This document shows positions 44,472-61,800 of a DNA stretch of 64,000 bases, one piece after another. Below the pieces are notes generated by a model that was given only the letters and a program-made list of their open reading frames with translations, made no database searches and was not told the origin of the DNA. The first letter of the stretch is position 1. The number at the start of each line of letters is the position of its first letter. The translations under genes and the position numbers were made by a program. The stretch comes from Beroe ovata (taxonomy: Eukaryota > Ctenophora > Nuda > Beroida > Beroidae): NCBI GenBank assembly GCA_946803715.1, contig CAMPET010000177.1, positions 39,465 through 103,464 of the forward strand, read 5' to 3'.

Positions 44472-45521
44472 CAGGGTGTGCCAAAATAAACGCAACAAAA
44501 GTAGACATTCATAACTCAGCTTCTCGATGAGGTTCCTGGATGAAATTTTAGGGTCTGATAGCTATTAGTCATACATTTTTCCCACAAAAATTTCAAGTTC
44601 CTAGCTCAAAAAATTCCCGAGTTATCAGCTAAAAACCGAATTTTCAGCTCTTTCAACGTCCATAACTCTGGTCGTGTTTGGAGTTTAACGACGAAATTTG
44701 CAGCGTAGATAGACTTTACTAACTCCTAATTGCTCAAAAAATTTCAAGTCTTGACCTCAAAAAATGGCGGAGCAAACACGACCAACAATACGAGAATACA
44801 TGGTGTTTACACAATGTAATGAATATTCAAAATGTACACATTCATGACCCAATGGAGACCAAGATTGTATACATTTACACAAAATGTGTTCCACATACCC
44901 TATACAGTAGTGAAGTATCAGTATATGTACACCACATTCCAATCTACCTCGAAAATCTGATAGTTTGAAATATTGATACCGTTACTTCATTATGTGATAC
45001 ACTACTTTGTTGTGTTTCTGATTTTGGGGGCTCTACAAAAATGCTCATATCTTCTCCTTTTTTCGAGATAAACTGATGAAATTTTCAGAATTTTTTATCG
45101 AATAGTTGAGCATTGTTATGTTGAAGTCCGCATCCATTTTTGAGGCCCAGATCGTGTGTCATCGATAAGTGAAGTTGACTAAAGCAGTTCTGTAGTTTTT
45201 CGCTCATTTCTCCGCCATTTTTTGAGTTGGATACTTGAAATTTTCTGAGCAACTAAGTGTTAGTGATGTCTATCTACGTAGCAAATTTTATCGTTAAACT
45301 CAAAACACGACTGGAGTTATAGACAGCGTTAGAAATGTGCAAAAACTGAAAAGTCAGTTTTTTGCTGATAACTCTGACATTCTTTGAGCTAGGAACTTGA
45401 AATTTTTGTGGGAAAAATGTATGGCCAATACCTATCAGACCTCTAAATTTCATCCCGGAACTCCAATCAGAAGCTGAGTTATAGACGTCTACTTTTGTTG
45501 CGTTTTTTTTGGCACACCCTG
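44472..45521. mobile_element. Mariner/Tc1-like MITE, about 1,050 bp
   Basis: The left end CAGGGTGTGCCAAAA and the right end TTGGCACACCCTG are inverted and flanked by TA on both sides (44470-44471 and 45522-45523), the target duplication of Tc1/mariner elements. Inverted similarity extends about 300 bp inward from each end (CTCAAAAAATGGCGGAG left; CTCCGCCATTTTTTGAG-like right). The centre of about 400 bp has no full transposase frame; a short ATGGCGGAGCAAACACG start near 44764 soon meets stops. Non-autonomous. Confidence 0.85.
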
Positions 45522-46114
45522 TAGTAGTTGTTCTCTTCTTGAGTGCTCACTCAACAACTCAGAGTACGTACTGACTACCACACATTTCAGCACACTTGTT
45601 TGATCCTTCATGAGGGGCTTGTTGACTGTTATTTAGTACCAGAGGGGAATTGAACATCAATATGAACATTAAAATGTAGCAAAAATATAGCGGCTGCCGG
45701 CTCTCTGAGTTACATCCTGTGGGAAGCCCCAGATTTCTCATTAACGGATTTGGTGGACGTTTTGACACAATTTGATCATCATCAAGAATAGGTTGTGATT
45801 AGCCGATATCACTAAGTACTCTAATCCGTGACAAACACACACATGTAAATGAAGCCTAACTGACGACATAGTTTGAGAAGTGTTTGTATTTACTTGTACA
45901 TGCACAGACCTCATTAAAACCAGTAGTCACGTGACTTCTGTCACATGACTCGTGTGTGCACTAGCTACGACCCCCAGGGCCCCTCTCTCTCTTCCTCAGA
46001 GGCGACCATGCTTCACTACCTTCATGCTGTCGCCTTGCTGTTTAGTCGCGATACCTTTCGTTGGAAAACCATTGAGTTATTCTCTGTGTTCTGATCCTGT
46101 TTTTGTTGCGAATT

Positions 46115-50361
<4,247 letters not shown>

Positions 50362-51483
50362 CATTGATTTTTAATGTATTTTTTGTTGTGTATCACAAAG
50401 GCATATGATTGCAGATCCCATTCTATGCAATTGTCATTATTTTTCGCGATTTTTCGCGACCTGAATTTTGGTTTTCAGTAGATAGCGTTGATCGTGTCAA
50501 ATCTCCGGTTATGAATTCCTCTTAACCGTGACAATTCAGTTTTGGTAAATCTAACATTCAGCGAGGCTTGATTGTTTTCTTAACTTATTTGTTTGTAATT
50601 GTGTATGTTTTGAAATTGAAGGTATTTGAATATTCACAAGGGTTTCAGCTATTCTATTTTGCCAATATTCGTTTTTTTCGAAATTTGCAATTAGTATTAC
50701 ATTAACCGATTACTTGTGGCAACTGATCGAATGAAATCATTACTGATGCTCTGAGAAGACTGTTTATATTGAGATATGACGAAGAATTGGGTGTCAAGAA
50801 ACAGAGATTTTATGTTGCAGTGCACACTTATTTTTGCCGGGCTTGCACTATTCGTCACACTCTTCTGTGAGTAAATATCTACCAGATTTCATATTCTGTT
50901 CGTGGACAGATGAAATGTGGCAGAGTAAATCACGTTTGTTTGTTCTCTGGGTATAACTATAATGTATAGTAGCCCGGTTTAAAGCTAAGCGTTTAGTGGG
51001 TTCGTGATCGTGTAGCATGTAGAAATCCTCGTATTATTGAAAGTTTATAACTCCAGTCTGAAACTTTCCACTTTCAGTTTTTCTTGCGAAGATCATGACC
51101 AACGATTTCGTGCAACTTTTCCATTTTACGTTATCGTGAGTCGGTGTCTCCAGATTGAGATAGAACTTGAATATCTTACAAGTAGTAATACAATCTGAAG
51201 TAAACAGGAATTAAAAGACAGTTAAATTATGAATTTTTTTATTGAATTGGAATTATGAATATGACCCGTCTTTTGTGGTCTTCCGTCTTTGCCGTTAATA
51301 ATATCAATAGTAGATAGTGATTGGTATCCAATATAGTTACATCCAATGCAATATTTAATTTTAATTTATTAATTCGAGTATAATAACTAACTATAAAAAA
51401 TATATAATTATCATGGGCATTGGGATTCGGAAACAGGGAATGACGCGACGACAGCTGTCCGACGTCCGTCCGCGTCGCGTTGC

Positions 51484-52105
51484 CGGATATGATGGTATCT
51501 GGTATCTGTCCACTGTTTCTTGCGCGCGCGCCTAGCCTTCATCGAAGGCCTTCGTTCCGGCCTTCGATGAAGCTAAGGCGCTGCGCGCAAGAAACATGAG
51601 CATGTTCCCGCGCTGCGTGACCCAAATACTATACTCCGCGCGCGCTGCGCGTCTCCTTTCTACGACTTTTTGCTTTTCATTTCAGTTCACTGAGTAGAAC
51701 AGGGCGCGCAACGTGTGCAGTGCAGTTGTGCACACATGAGCAGGTCAGGTATAGCATCTGCAACCTAAAGTTGTCGATCGATGATAAAGTATAAACCATT
51801 TCGAGAATTTCGCGTTCGTTTCGCGCGCGCGGCGTAATTTACTTATTCTCGGACAGGCTTGCTGGTGCAAGCCGCTTTGCCAGATGTTATCTAATATCTG
51901 TCCACTGTTTCTTGTGCGCGGCGCGCGCGCCTCCATTTCGGCAATTGCAATCGCGGCTTGCATCAGCGGTCTGGCATCGCCCGTGTGCACACGTCGCGCG
52001 CCCCTGTTCTACTCAGTGAACTGAAAAGTCGTAGAAACGTAACCACGGAGACGCGCAGCGCGCGCGGAGTATTTGGGTCACGCAGCGTGGGAACACATTG
52101 CCCGA
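51484..52105. repeat. Composite CpG-rich repeat block with inverted halves
   Basis: GCCGGATATGATGG and TATCTGTCCACTGTTTCTTG with a GAAGGC hairpin (51484-51595) is followed by the CGTGACCCAAATACT / TTCACTGAGTAGAACAGG unit (51606-51735). At 51882 a second TATCTGTCCACTGTTTCTTG core starts in the same orientation. The unit with CTACTCAGTGAACTGAAAAG and GGAGTATTTGGGTCACG (51985-52100) then lies in the opposite orientation. It is the densest accumulation of this family in the window. Confidence 0.75.
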
Positions 52106-52232
52106 CAAGTATTAGTCTTTTATCGTCGGCGCTGCGCCAGTGATTGTAAGGAGGGATCCTACGATATGTAAATCAAATCTTATCTAAATACAGAATATGG
52201 AAAGTAATTATGTTTGATGTTGTCAGCGATAA

Positions 52233-52407
52233 TTTATGATTTGTAGCGTATCCTTGAAAGATGTACATCTTTCAATGAACACTACAAATCATAAATAGAA
52301 TAAATTACATTACCACTGCTGCATATATCAACCATATAACTTGAACAATGTCCAAGTTATATGGTTGATATATGTAACACTGTAACAGTGGCAATGCAAT
52401 TTATTCT
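52233..52407. repeat. Two adjacent long hairpins
   Basis: TTTATGATTTGTAG (52233) pairs with CTACAAATCATAAA (52282). Next, ATATATCAACCATATAACTT (52323) pairs with AAGTTATATGGTTGATAT (52354), inside an outer pair GAATAAATTACATTACCACTG (52298) / CAGTGGCAATGCAATTTATTC (52386). Either hairpin would be very stable. Probably a small foldback element. Confidence 0.8.
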
Positions 52408-52603
52408 ATTTCCTTTATTTCGATAAAACAAGCATTTACTTCAAAATACATCCAAACTCTTGATTAAGAATCTCACTTATCAACAGGAGTTCTAGATTAA
52501 CACTGATAACTCTACATGCAATAATGTGACATCATGGTTAGCAGTTCTTCCTTAAATTGTTCTTTTTTTGGATTCATTAGACACCTAAGTGGCTTTTTCT
52601 GAG

Positions 52604-54942
52604 ATGGCGGTGAACGTATCTTTTCAGTGTTTTTGCTTATTTTGTTTACTTTTCATTTGTTTACTATCTATTTATTCATTTATGTTTTGGAAAAGATCTG
52701 GTAAGCCAACAATCAAGATGGCCAACCATATCTGCTCTGATTGCTAGCATATGGCTTTCTGGATTTGGAACACATTGGCAGAGAAATATTAAGAAGAACA
52801 AGGATTGTATGGTGAGTTCAAGCAATATGGTGAATATCAGATATATCATGGCTCTCTCTTTATTGTTCATTGCTTTCTGTCCCATTGCAATTGAGGGTGT
52901 TGCTGTTTATCAGTAACACAGGGAAGAGTGACACCATAGTCAGGAAGGGTGAGTTTGGTGAATACTAGGTATCCAGTTGATTGTGGCACCTGGCTATCTA
53001 TTACATAAGGAGAACACTAGTACAAAGAAATATATTGGTTGTGCTAAATGTAATTCATGATCTGTTGTTTGCTGTAAAAAAGGTTGTTTGCCTCACAAAG
53101 GATGAGGAAAGTCCTAGCAACATTGTTGTTAACACTTTGTTAGGTCTATCGAAAATTGGTAAGTGTGTCCACTGCCCCTATATGGAAATCAAGGCCAGAG
53201 GAGAGGAAAGTCTTGCTTTGATAGTCTCAGCATGATTCCTGGTTTGAATAAAGAATTGGATAATTACCTACCAAATAAGGGGTCAGATAAGGGTCTAAGT
53301 TGCTTTCTAGCTCATCTTCTATCCCTTTATCATTGTTTCCCAGTTTATTTTTGTGGGATGATTCCGTTTTTCAAGCACTCAATGCTCTGTAACCACGCCT
53401 ATTGTCAGTTATCACCAAATCAGGGGCCAGATAGGGTCTCAGGCGTTTGCTCTTACTATTCCTTTATTATAAGTAAGGATGTTTCACAGAAAACACAGGT
53501 AAATTCTTCGTATTAAAGTTCCCCTTGCTTGTAAACAATGAGTAGAAGGTTTAATCGATTCTTTGTTTCATTTGAAACGTTCATTTTTGCCTTCATTCCC
53601 TCCAACTAAATTGTTTACAAATTCTCCAAAACTTTGATTATTTCTCCGGTATCCCTCATAATATAAAATTGATGACATTGGTAACACTTTTTGTGACGAA
53701 AAAGGGAATCGATATGGCGCCGATAAGTTGGGTGTGTTGAATCAATTGTGTTGAAGTTGAAACAAGAGATTCAATCAACATCCTTTGTTAAAATTTGGCG
53801 CCAGCGAGTCCATATACCCATTAATAAAAGCCACACTATGGAAAATGATGCCTTTTAGTTTCCCTTTCAGTCTTTCATCCTCCTCCGCTTCTTATTGACC
53901 AATAACTTAGCATCTATAAATAACCATAAATTTCTATCTCATTCCCAAGACGAGGGTAATCTCCTAAGATTTGTTGTATTGTGATGGTAGGATTCCTGCA
54001 GTTGCTTAGGTATAATATGCAGGCTGGTAGCCAGGTAGCTTAATTTGTAATTTATAGCACTGTCGAAAACGTGAATGTTCATATTCGAGATATATCGGCA
54101 TTTCAATAGAAATTATGTCATCTTTTGATCTGCGGGGTTGAGCGTTTATATTGGATGATTTCTCTGTAACTAAATAATATGACCTGATAAGAGAAATATC
54201 TCCAAGGAAACGAGGTTCCGAAGCTGTATCATGTCGAAGATCATTTCTGTGTGAGTACAAAATATGGGTACCTGTTTTACCTGCAGCTATGCATAATGCT
54301 TCTACAATTTTGATTTCGAGTGTGAATCATAATCGTTTTAATAGAACGCATGTTTCAGGATATTTGTTATGCTGAGCATTGTGGGTGCTGTCGAGGCTGC
54401 GGTGAGTTACTCATTTTCCGAGCTTAGTAAACTGGCTAATTTTTTCTCCCCCATAAATAAGTGTGGTCAAAGTTTTACACTGGCAATTCAGTCAACACAC
54501 TTCTTTCAGGGTACACTGAACTTCAAGTTGAATGATGGCAGCAAAGCTTCTTTCTCCATGTTCTCAGAATACGGGAAGGATTCTCTTCCAACTAATGCAA
54601 TCGGCGCAACGGTAAGAAGTAAAAATAACTGACCTATAAATAACTAAAGTTAGCGTAGGATCAACTGAAAAGGATCAAAAATGTGGGAATTTCCAACTCT
54701 TTGGATCCTGAGCAATATACAATTTCATCGCTTGTAGGTGGCACAACGATTGCACCTTGTTAATTGATGCTCTATCATGTGTAAAACCTCAATTATGTTC
54801 GCAGGCCGAGTGTGGCGACTGGGACGTTTGCATGGTCACATTTGGAACCAATTTCTGCTATAGACTGAACGAAGGTGAATCGATGAATGAAAGCTCGACA
54901 CCACTTCCTTTGACAAACATAAAACTGGTGAATGGATGCTAG
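52604..54942 (+). CDS. Predicted small membrane or secreted protein, unidentified
   Basis: Five exons (52604-52700, 52748-52811, 54359-54401, 54510-54611, 54805-54942) join in phase to 147 residues. The start lies in an ATGGCGGTG context. Residues about 7-29 form a hydrophobic Cys/Leu/Phe-rich segment (CFCLFCLLFICLLSIYSF), and a second hydrophobic stretch (IFVMLSIVGAVEAA) follows around residue 55. After it comes a Cys-containing part (AECGDWDVCMVTFGTNFCYRL) and a stop after LVNGC. The second stretch resembles a signal peptide, so a shorter protein starting near 54369 is an alternative and the first two exons might belong elsewhere. The last three exons are the better supported part. No family is recognised. 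Confidence 0.5.
52812..54358 (+). other. Large intron or intergenic stretch with possible decayed coding remnant
   Basis: No exon is recognised. Around 53040-53110 a frame shows closely spaced cysteines (GCAKCNS, VVCCKKGCLPHKG) interrupted by stops. This might be a decayed transposase or gene fragment; I cannot assign it. Confidence 0.4.
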
Positions 54943-55846
54943 AATGTTGTAGCACTTTGATCTCAAGAAACTTTTCCAAGGAAGGATGATCTATGGTTGA
55001 TTAGTATTAATTCATTGAAGCAAAAGCATTCCATGTTTCACTGTGTGCTGTGAGTGAATGATTGTGGGTGAAGTTATTGATGAAAACACACATTCACAAA
55101 TTGAAGCTGCCAAAAACAGTTATGAAGATCCTACAGTTTGTGTGTGTGAAGCGTCCAACATTTTCCCATCCGTGATAATATATTATGAACACAAGTAAAA
55201 GAGTTCATATACGGAGGGCGCGGGTAGAATACCATGTGTTTCGCGCGCATCAATCTTTCAATGCGCGCGCGCGGAATGCATGCCGCCAGTCCAGCCAGCA
55301 TCGCGCACACTGATTTTAATTGAGTAGGAACACCAGAATTGTCGTAACTATACTGCATTTTCGATTCAATTGCAATGTAAATATTGATACAACATCGCAA
55401 TAACATCGAGCAATCTTCATCATTAACCTGAAGTTAATTTTAAATAATAGAGGTGTCCGTGAGGTGTCATACCATAGTGGTTTGGCGATCAAGATATATC
55501 GATAACCCTTGTTCCGTAAGTCCAAATAGTTACTAAGGCATTTCAGTAGCACCATCCACCATCAAATACTATGACGGTTATCATATGACAGTGAATAACA
55601 TCACTGAAAATGTGAACAACAACATAATAGAGTTTTGCAATAACCTACACACTTCTTATCTAAACCAATTCTTGAGTTCCTACCGTATACATTCACGGCT
55701 TATGCTTACACTATGACATCACATATATAAGAATACAGAAGTACGTTTATACGCACGCTTCCCTGTGATTTAAAGTAGTACGGAGAAATAATACGTCTCT
55801 TTGGGTTAACGTGCTGGTCGATACGCGGGTCGATACGCTGGTATCT
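54943..55846. other. Convergent intergenic region
   Basis: Lies between the stop of the small plus-strand gene (54942) and the MELK stop (55847 on the minus strand). A CpG-rich patch with CGCGCGC occurs at 55240-55275. No coding exon is recognised. Confidence 0.6.
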
Positions 55847-58800
55847 CTACAGCTTGGCAATAGATAATATCTCCTCACAGAGCTTCTTATACTCCCAGGT
55901 ATCCCCCTTCACTCTCTTCCGTCGCACTCCTGGAAAAAATAGTAGCTTGTGTCACTTTAATGAGATACTGGAGGTTTTGTCACCGGATAAGACCAAGGAT
56001 TTAAATTCTACAAGAGAGGATTTTAATATGTGAAGTACAGTAATGAATGTACTGAAGGGGCTACAGATCGTATCTATTTCCAAGATATCCGGCGTAAATA
56101 CCTATTAGATCCATCCTGGGGAGATGGCAGACTTCCAACTCGAATACGATATTAGTTTTCCCTCGTTTATCAGCAACATTGCACCGAAGAAGGTAGTTTG
56201 GGCTGTGAAGAATAATCGTCAAGAATAATATCGTGGACAGGCCACAGGGTCTCGTTAATATCGCAGAAAATCCACTTGCAATGGGATCTATCAGATTAGA
56301 GTAGAAACATCGGTAAAGACTACGGAAAACTCACAATCTATCGGATTTCTTGATCTGGACTCCCTTGATGTGTAGTGCACGTTGTAACTCAGCTAGTACA
56401 TGCTCAGCACTGTGCGTGGATGTGGTGGACACACTGTACATCGCCTGCACAGCACGATTTATAGAGAGAACGCACACAGACACACACACAGACACAGACA
56501 CACAGACACAGACACAGACACACACACACGCACGCACAGACACACACACACAAACACTCACACACACACACAGAGACAAACACACAGAGACACACACACA
56601 CAACTACACGCACACACACACATACAATGAGATACTCACTTTGTTTACTTTTCTAGGAGCTGTGGACTTGTCTGCCGTTGCACTAGCTCGTCTACCCATA
56701 CTGAACAACTGTCTCACAAACTCTGTCAAACTGCTCCGTCTCTGTAACACACACACACACACACACATGATGAGTGTCAATCTGACAATTTCAAGGGCTC
56801 TGGATTGGACCCAGCTCTCAATAAGAGCGGATAAAATTGGGCTAGAAAACACCTCAGACCCTTATCTAACCCCTTAATTGATAAAATTAAACTGATAGAG
56901 GGCTTGGTCGTGGAGCATTTGTACCTCCAAAATGGAATAAGCACTCATAGAAAACACTGGTTAAGGGGTATAAATTGAGAGAAATACCCGCTATCAAACA
57001 GTACTCACCCTGCCGCCACACCCAGCAAAATCGGTAGTCCTACTCTCCATACTGTTAGTGGATGGAGATCCCTTCACAGAGTCATCAGCGTAGATTGCCA
57101 TGTTCCTCTTACGGTCGAGCGAGCTCTGACATGATCGTGACCTGAACGGAATGAGTGGAGGATATATCGTGATGGATGTTACTCCTTTAAAGGGGGATGT
57201 GACGGGAAGAAATAGGATGCACTCAATATATTTAAATGAGTGGACGATATCATGAAGAAATCCTCGTTCACAATGATATAAAAAAGATGGAACGATATAA
57301 GATACGGACGGGGAGAGGTGATACTGGAATGGGGGAAGGCCAAAGGGGAACCCAGGAGGAAATGATATCACTGCGGTGATGAAATATATCACTGAATTTG
57401 CAGTGATTCTGTGATTGAGTGAGAAGTGGACTAACCTTACTTTCTCCGTCAATACTGAGAAGGGATTGGTGTCACTTGATTTGGAAATTTCATCCAAAGA
57501 CTTTGAGTTCTTTATCATACCAAGAGTTATTTTATCTGAAAATGGTAAATGTTGGAATACCTCAAAGCGAAAAGTACCACTGCAGTACTGTACAGGATGT
57601 GGAACAATCGAAAGTGATCATCATCCAAATTAAAAACTGATATCTCAGCTTCGGACAAACTAGCTTCAAATTTGCCGGTCAGAAAAGCCATCGATCTTTT
57701 CATAGAATATCGGCTCAGATATATTCATTATCTAAAGCGACGCATTTTATTTTCCCTTACTGTGATTCCTCTCCCGCCGCTCCGTAACCGGCGATGTTGG
57801 AATTGACCGTGACAACTCGACATTGTTCTGGGCCACTCCGAGAGACAGGTTAAACTTGAAGTGGACCGTGGGCGGAGCCGAGCAACGCCGAGTTCCTGGA
57901 TTTCCTCTCTGAGGGGGGTGGGGTGAGGAGGGTGAGTTGGAGTGAGGAGAGGGGGAAGTTAAAGAGGGGGAAAAGGTGAGGGGAGAAGTTTTAGGCGGTG
58001 AGTAAGTTAGAGGAAAGTGGAAATTTGAAGTTGAATTCACCATTGGCGTGTCTCTCCATGACATCATTCCACTACTAGAGCATTGCTCTATCAAGAGAAA
58101 ACGGTATATCATTGGGGAGGGGGGACAATCTATATGCGGATCATACCCTCTCCCAATATCAGGAAATATAGTGCCGTCCTCTACATTGATTTACGATAAT
58201 TCGAACACTTATCAGCTACTGATAACCCTTTGAAGGAGAAAACAGCACATTGAAATTATGATAATGAATAGCGACATTGAATCGCACTAACTAACTGTGA
58301 AAAGAAATAGTTGACATTTCAGCATACATTGTATAATCAGTCTGTTCGTAAAAAATACAAAGCAAGCGATATTAAATTTAAACACGGCTTAGTTATGCGG
58401 TTTTAGTTATGCGGTCTTGTATTCTAAACAGTGCCGAATGTAATTAGAAACGTTGCTATCAAGGTGCGAGTTTATAGAGTCGAACCCAGTTTCAACGACT
58501 GTAAGTACGATTTAATTCTTCGTGTGTCCATTTCCATATAAGGCATTATATAATTCTCACAGAGCATATCGTACTGCTATACAAAGACTTTGTGGAAAGA
58601 CTCAGAGTACAAATCTCTATGTGTTCGTGAAAACCCAGCTCCTGACATCCCGAAATCCGGATCACACGAATATATACACAGCGCTGCCGAGATCCGCTAT
58701 AATAATACAGCGGAATTACACACACACACACACAGCGTCACAGCAGGGGAAGAACGAGCAGGTGGGGGTAACGTACACTAGCTGGAGGACAGTGTGCCAG

Positions 58801-61800
58801 ACTCGTTGCTCGTTCTGATGGGTACCACAGCCTGAAATGCACTTTCAAAACACGTGGCGTGCTGCCCGCAGTCTGCAGACACGTTAAGTCACGTGTTTGG
58901 TATATGGAGGAGGAGTCAGTGTCACAAGCACACGGGCCAAGTGACTTGCAGTCGGAGAGTATGTCACGTGACTTATCCTCGCTGGTACTGTGCGGCTTGA
59001 AAACACGTGATTCGANACACACACACACACACACACACACACACAGCGTCACAGCAGGGGAAGAACGAGCATGTGGGGGTAACGTACACTAGCTGGAGGA
59101 CAGTGTGCCAGACTCGTTGCTCGTTCTGATGGGTACCACAGCCTGAAATGCACTTTCAAAACACGTGGCGTGCTGCCCGCAGTCTGCAGACACGTTAAGT
59201 CACGTGTTTGGTATACGGAGGAGGAGTCAGTGTCACACGCACACGGGCCACGTGACTTGCAGTCGGAGAGTATGTCACGTGACTTATCCTCACTGGTACT
59301 GTGCGGCTTGAAAACACGTGATTCGAAGTGAGACTGAATGTCTCGGGCATCACGTGTTAGATGGAGAATGTGGCCACCCGTCATGGTTAGATCTACACAG
59401 AGTTGTGAGGGATGAGAATCAAAACTCCACGAAAAATGAATTGTATCTCTGTAGAAAATGTCCTGAATTGTCGACAAACTACTTTGAATTATAGCATGTA
59501 CCATAAGCATTACGGTTATAAGGAGATTTTCATTGCACTGAGTACGACTGATTTTACACATGTACACTTGGAGTGGTATCGAAATGAAAAACAACATCTT
59601 TATATATCGACCTTAGAGAAACATCTTAGGATAGAGCGGCATTATTGCTGTGTGTTTAAAAAGGTCTCGTAAGACCTTAGTTGTTTGTTGCGTTCTCTCG
59701 AGATCGCAATGGTGCAATACATATCCGAATTCGCGAAAGTTGAAATAATGGAAAACCATGATCACAAAATGCTCAGATCCCTCAATTGTCACGTGACACC
59801 TTCGCCTGACCATATCCCGATAGATTATATCTATTTTTAATACCGAAATAGTCCTGTCAAACCGAGTGAGATGTGTGTGTGTGTGTGTGTGNNNGTGTGT
59901 GTGTGTGCGTGTTTGAGTATTCCGGGCATGACAGTACGCAGTAGGCTAGAGACCCATGACTCCGCGGGTGTCCATCGCACCCGCGGAGACAAAAGGAGTT
60001 CCGTATAATGAATGTCGTAATGTGAGCAACAAATGGTGAGGGGTCAAAACTACACTATCAAACGTGTTGTGTCATATTCCTGTTTTAGCTGATTACAGAA
60101 TTGCTGTCACACTATAGTGTGAAGTTTGAGGGGTGGAGACTTACTAGCAAAGCAGATCATCAATCAAACGAAGCCGTGAAGTTATGTTACGTTTTCCAAA
60201 ATAAGTGCTGGGATCATAATACTATTAATTCAATACGAGTAACCACGACGTGATCTCTAGAACTAAACGTCTACCCTCAGTCTACCCATCAAACTAAGAC
60301 GCCTACCTCGATCTACAGATCTTAGATCAAGTTTATGAGCATTAGCATTTAAATATGCGTATTATGCTGCACATGCTGCAATCATGTAACTCTATTAATG
60401 ATGTGATCGGTCTCGTGAACCAATTAGAGCAGAGTTACTACACTTGGCAGTGACTTCCGTTTTAGAATGGTGCTGTTTTTAGCAAAAAATAGCTAATTGG
60501 ACGAATAATCAACTAACCAATACTCCATCTTACCTTGACAATTTGATGATTCGGCCGTTCTCCTTCGCTTTCATCATTGTAAGATACAGAACTGTGTACT
60601 TGTCAAAGGCCCACTGAAATAAGAGAACAATAAATTTGTTGTGACCTATAAAAATTGGGTTAAGCGAGTGATAAATATGCAACAAAAATAGCCTTGGCCC
60701 TCGCTATTTGTCGCCTGGCGATGCTAAGCCCTACTGTCACCAAATTGAATCTCATGTATCAACCACAGCCCACAGGTAAGCAATATGTCCGCAGCAATCT
60801 ACTCACGTTAATGATAAGAGGATGCATTTCGGACAAGGAAACTCCGAAATGGATTGACATCTGCTGAACCACCTCCATATCCACCTCTCTTACCCTCACG
60901 TCCTGTGATACACACACTTACTATAGTAAACACTAAACAGCGGATAATCTCTTGATAGAATCATCCCGGTTATCGGTATGAATAGTGAAAGATGGATCAT
61001 GGAGGTGTAGTTAAGTAGTGTCAGTTTACCTCAAAGATATCGTAGGGTTGTACGGGTGGTCTATCGCCCTGACATAGCCACGGGTGGTTCAGGAGATCAG
61101 TTATCGTGAGTCTTTTCTTGGGATCAGTCTGACAGCGATATTAACAGTGAAAAATCCAGAATTTGGCGGCATTCAGAAACTTTCTCCGCCTGGGAAGTGT
61201 GACGGAAGTATCCCCATATGAAACTCGACACCTAACCTGTAGGAGTCCTTGTATGATACGGGTACTTTCTTTGGACAGCCTATCCGGGATTTTGTACCGT
61301 CCCTCCTGAATTAGACGGTACAAATGGGCCGTATTATCGTCGTCAAAGGGGAGAAATCCGCAGAGCAACGCGTACAACAGCACTCCCATACTCCACAAAT
61401 CCGCCTGTTGGGATATCGATATCTAGGATACCAAGGGGTGTGTACTCACTGATCCGCACTGACTGTGCTGACTGATTTGCGTGAGGAGTAACAACGAACC
61501 GTCAATTGATGTGGACTTGGGCATTACGTATACTCGTAACACTCAGTAATTATCAAGTACGTCAATTGTTGTTCGCATGGCACGGTTGAGGGTCACCCAG
61601 AACACATGTGTGTGACAATGGCGGTGAAGCCCGCGGCATATTTCCAAGAAATCCATAGTGCGCGCAATAAGATATCGCGTGCCGCGCATTCATAATCACG
61701 AGAATGTCATTGCGCGCTACGTTAACTCTCGTCCTCAGACTAGTCAACAGTTGACCACACTGACACTCAACGAGTATTGCCACAGTCCACACTCCTCGTA

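Larger units (their letters stand above)
41174..46114. other. Transposon-rich intergenic region
   Basis: Between the coiled-coil gene and the zinc-finger gene I see palindromic TGTACA/TATACA DNA (41265-41460), a pair of direct repeats (41945-42275 and 44003-44240), an inverted-arm element (42277-43650) and a mariner-like MITE (44472-45521). No cellular gene is recognised. Confidence 0.75.
50362..52603. other. Intergenic region with hairpin repeats
   Basis: The 3' side of the zinc-finger gene is AT-rich without recognised exons to about 51480. From there to 52430 it holds repeat copies listed separately. No gene is seen before the ATG at 52604. Confidence 0.65.

Noticed and set aside
53000-53516. 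Possible transposase zinc-finger remnant (cysteine-rich short frame)
   Set aside because: The cysteine pattern is broken by stops, extends less than 40 residues and cannot be matched to a family by eye, so it is noted only as an unassigned stretch.
56331-56877. Long open frames full of Thr-His or Cys-Val repeats
   Set aside because: They are translations of the CA microsatellite. Only the short flanking pieces are true MELK exons, on the minus strand.
57126-57141. Alternative acceptor 16 bases upstream of the MELK exon at 57125
   Set aside because: It looks like a better acceptor by sequence (CCGTTCAG), but joining it to the preceding exon shifts the frame. The acceptor at 57125 keeps phase and the KA1-side reading frame.
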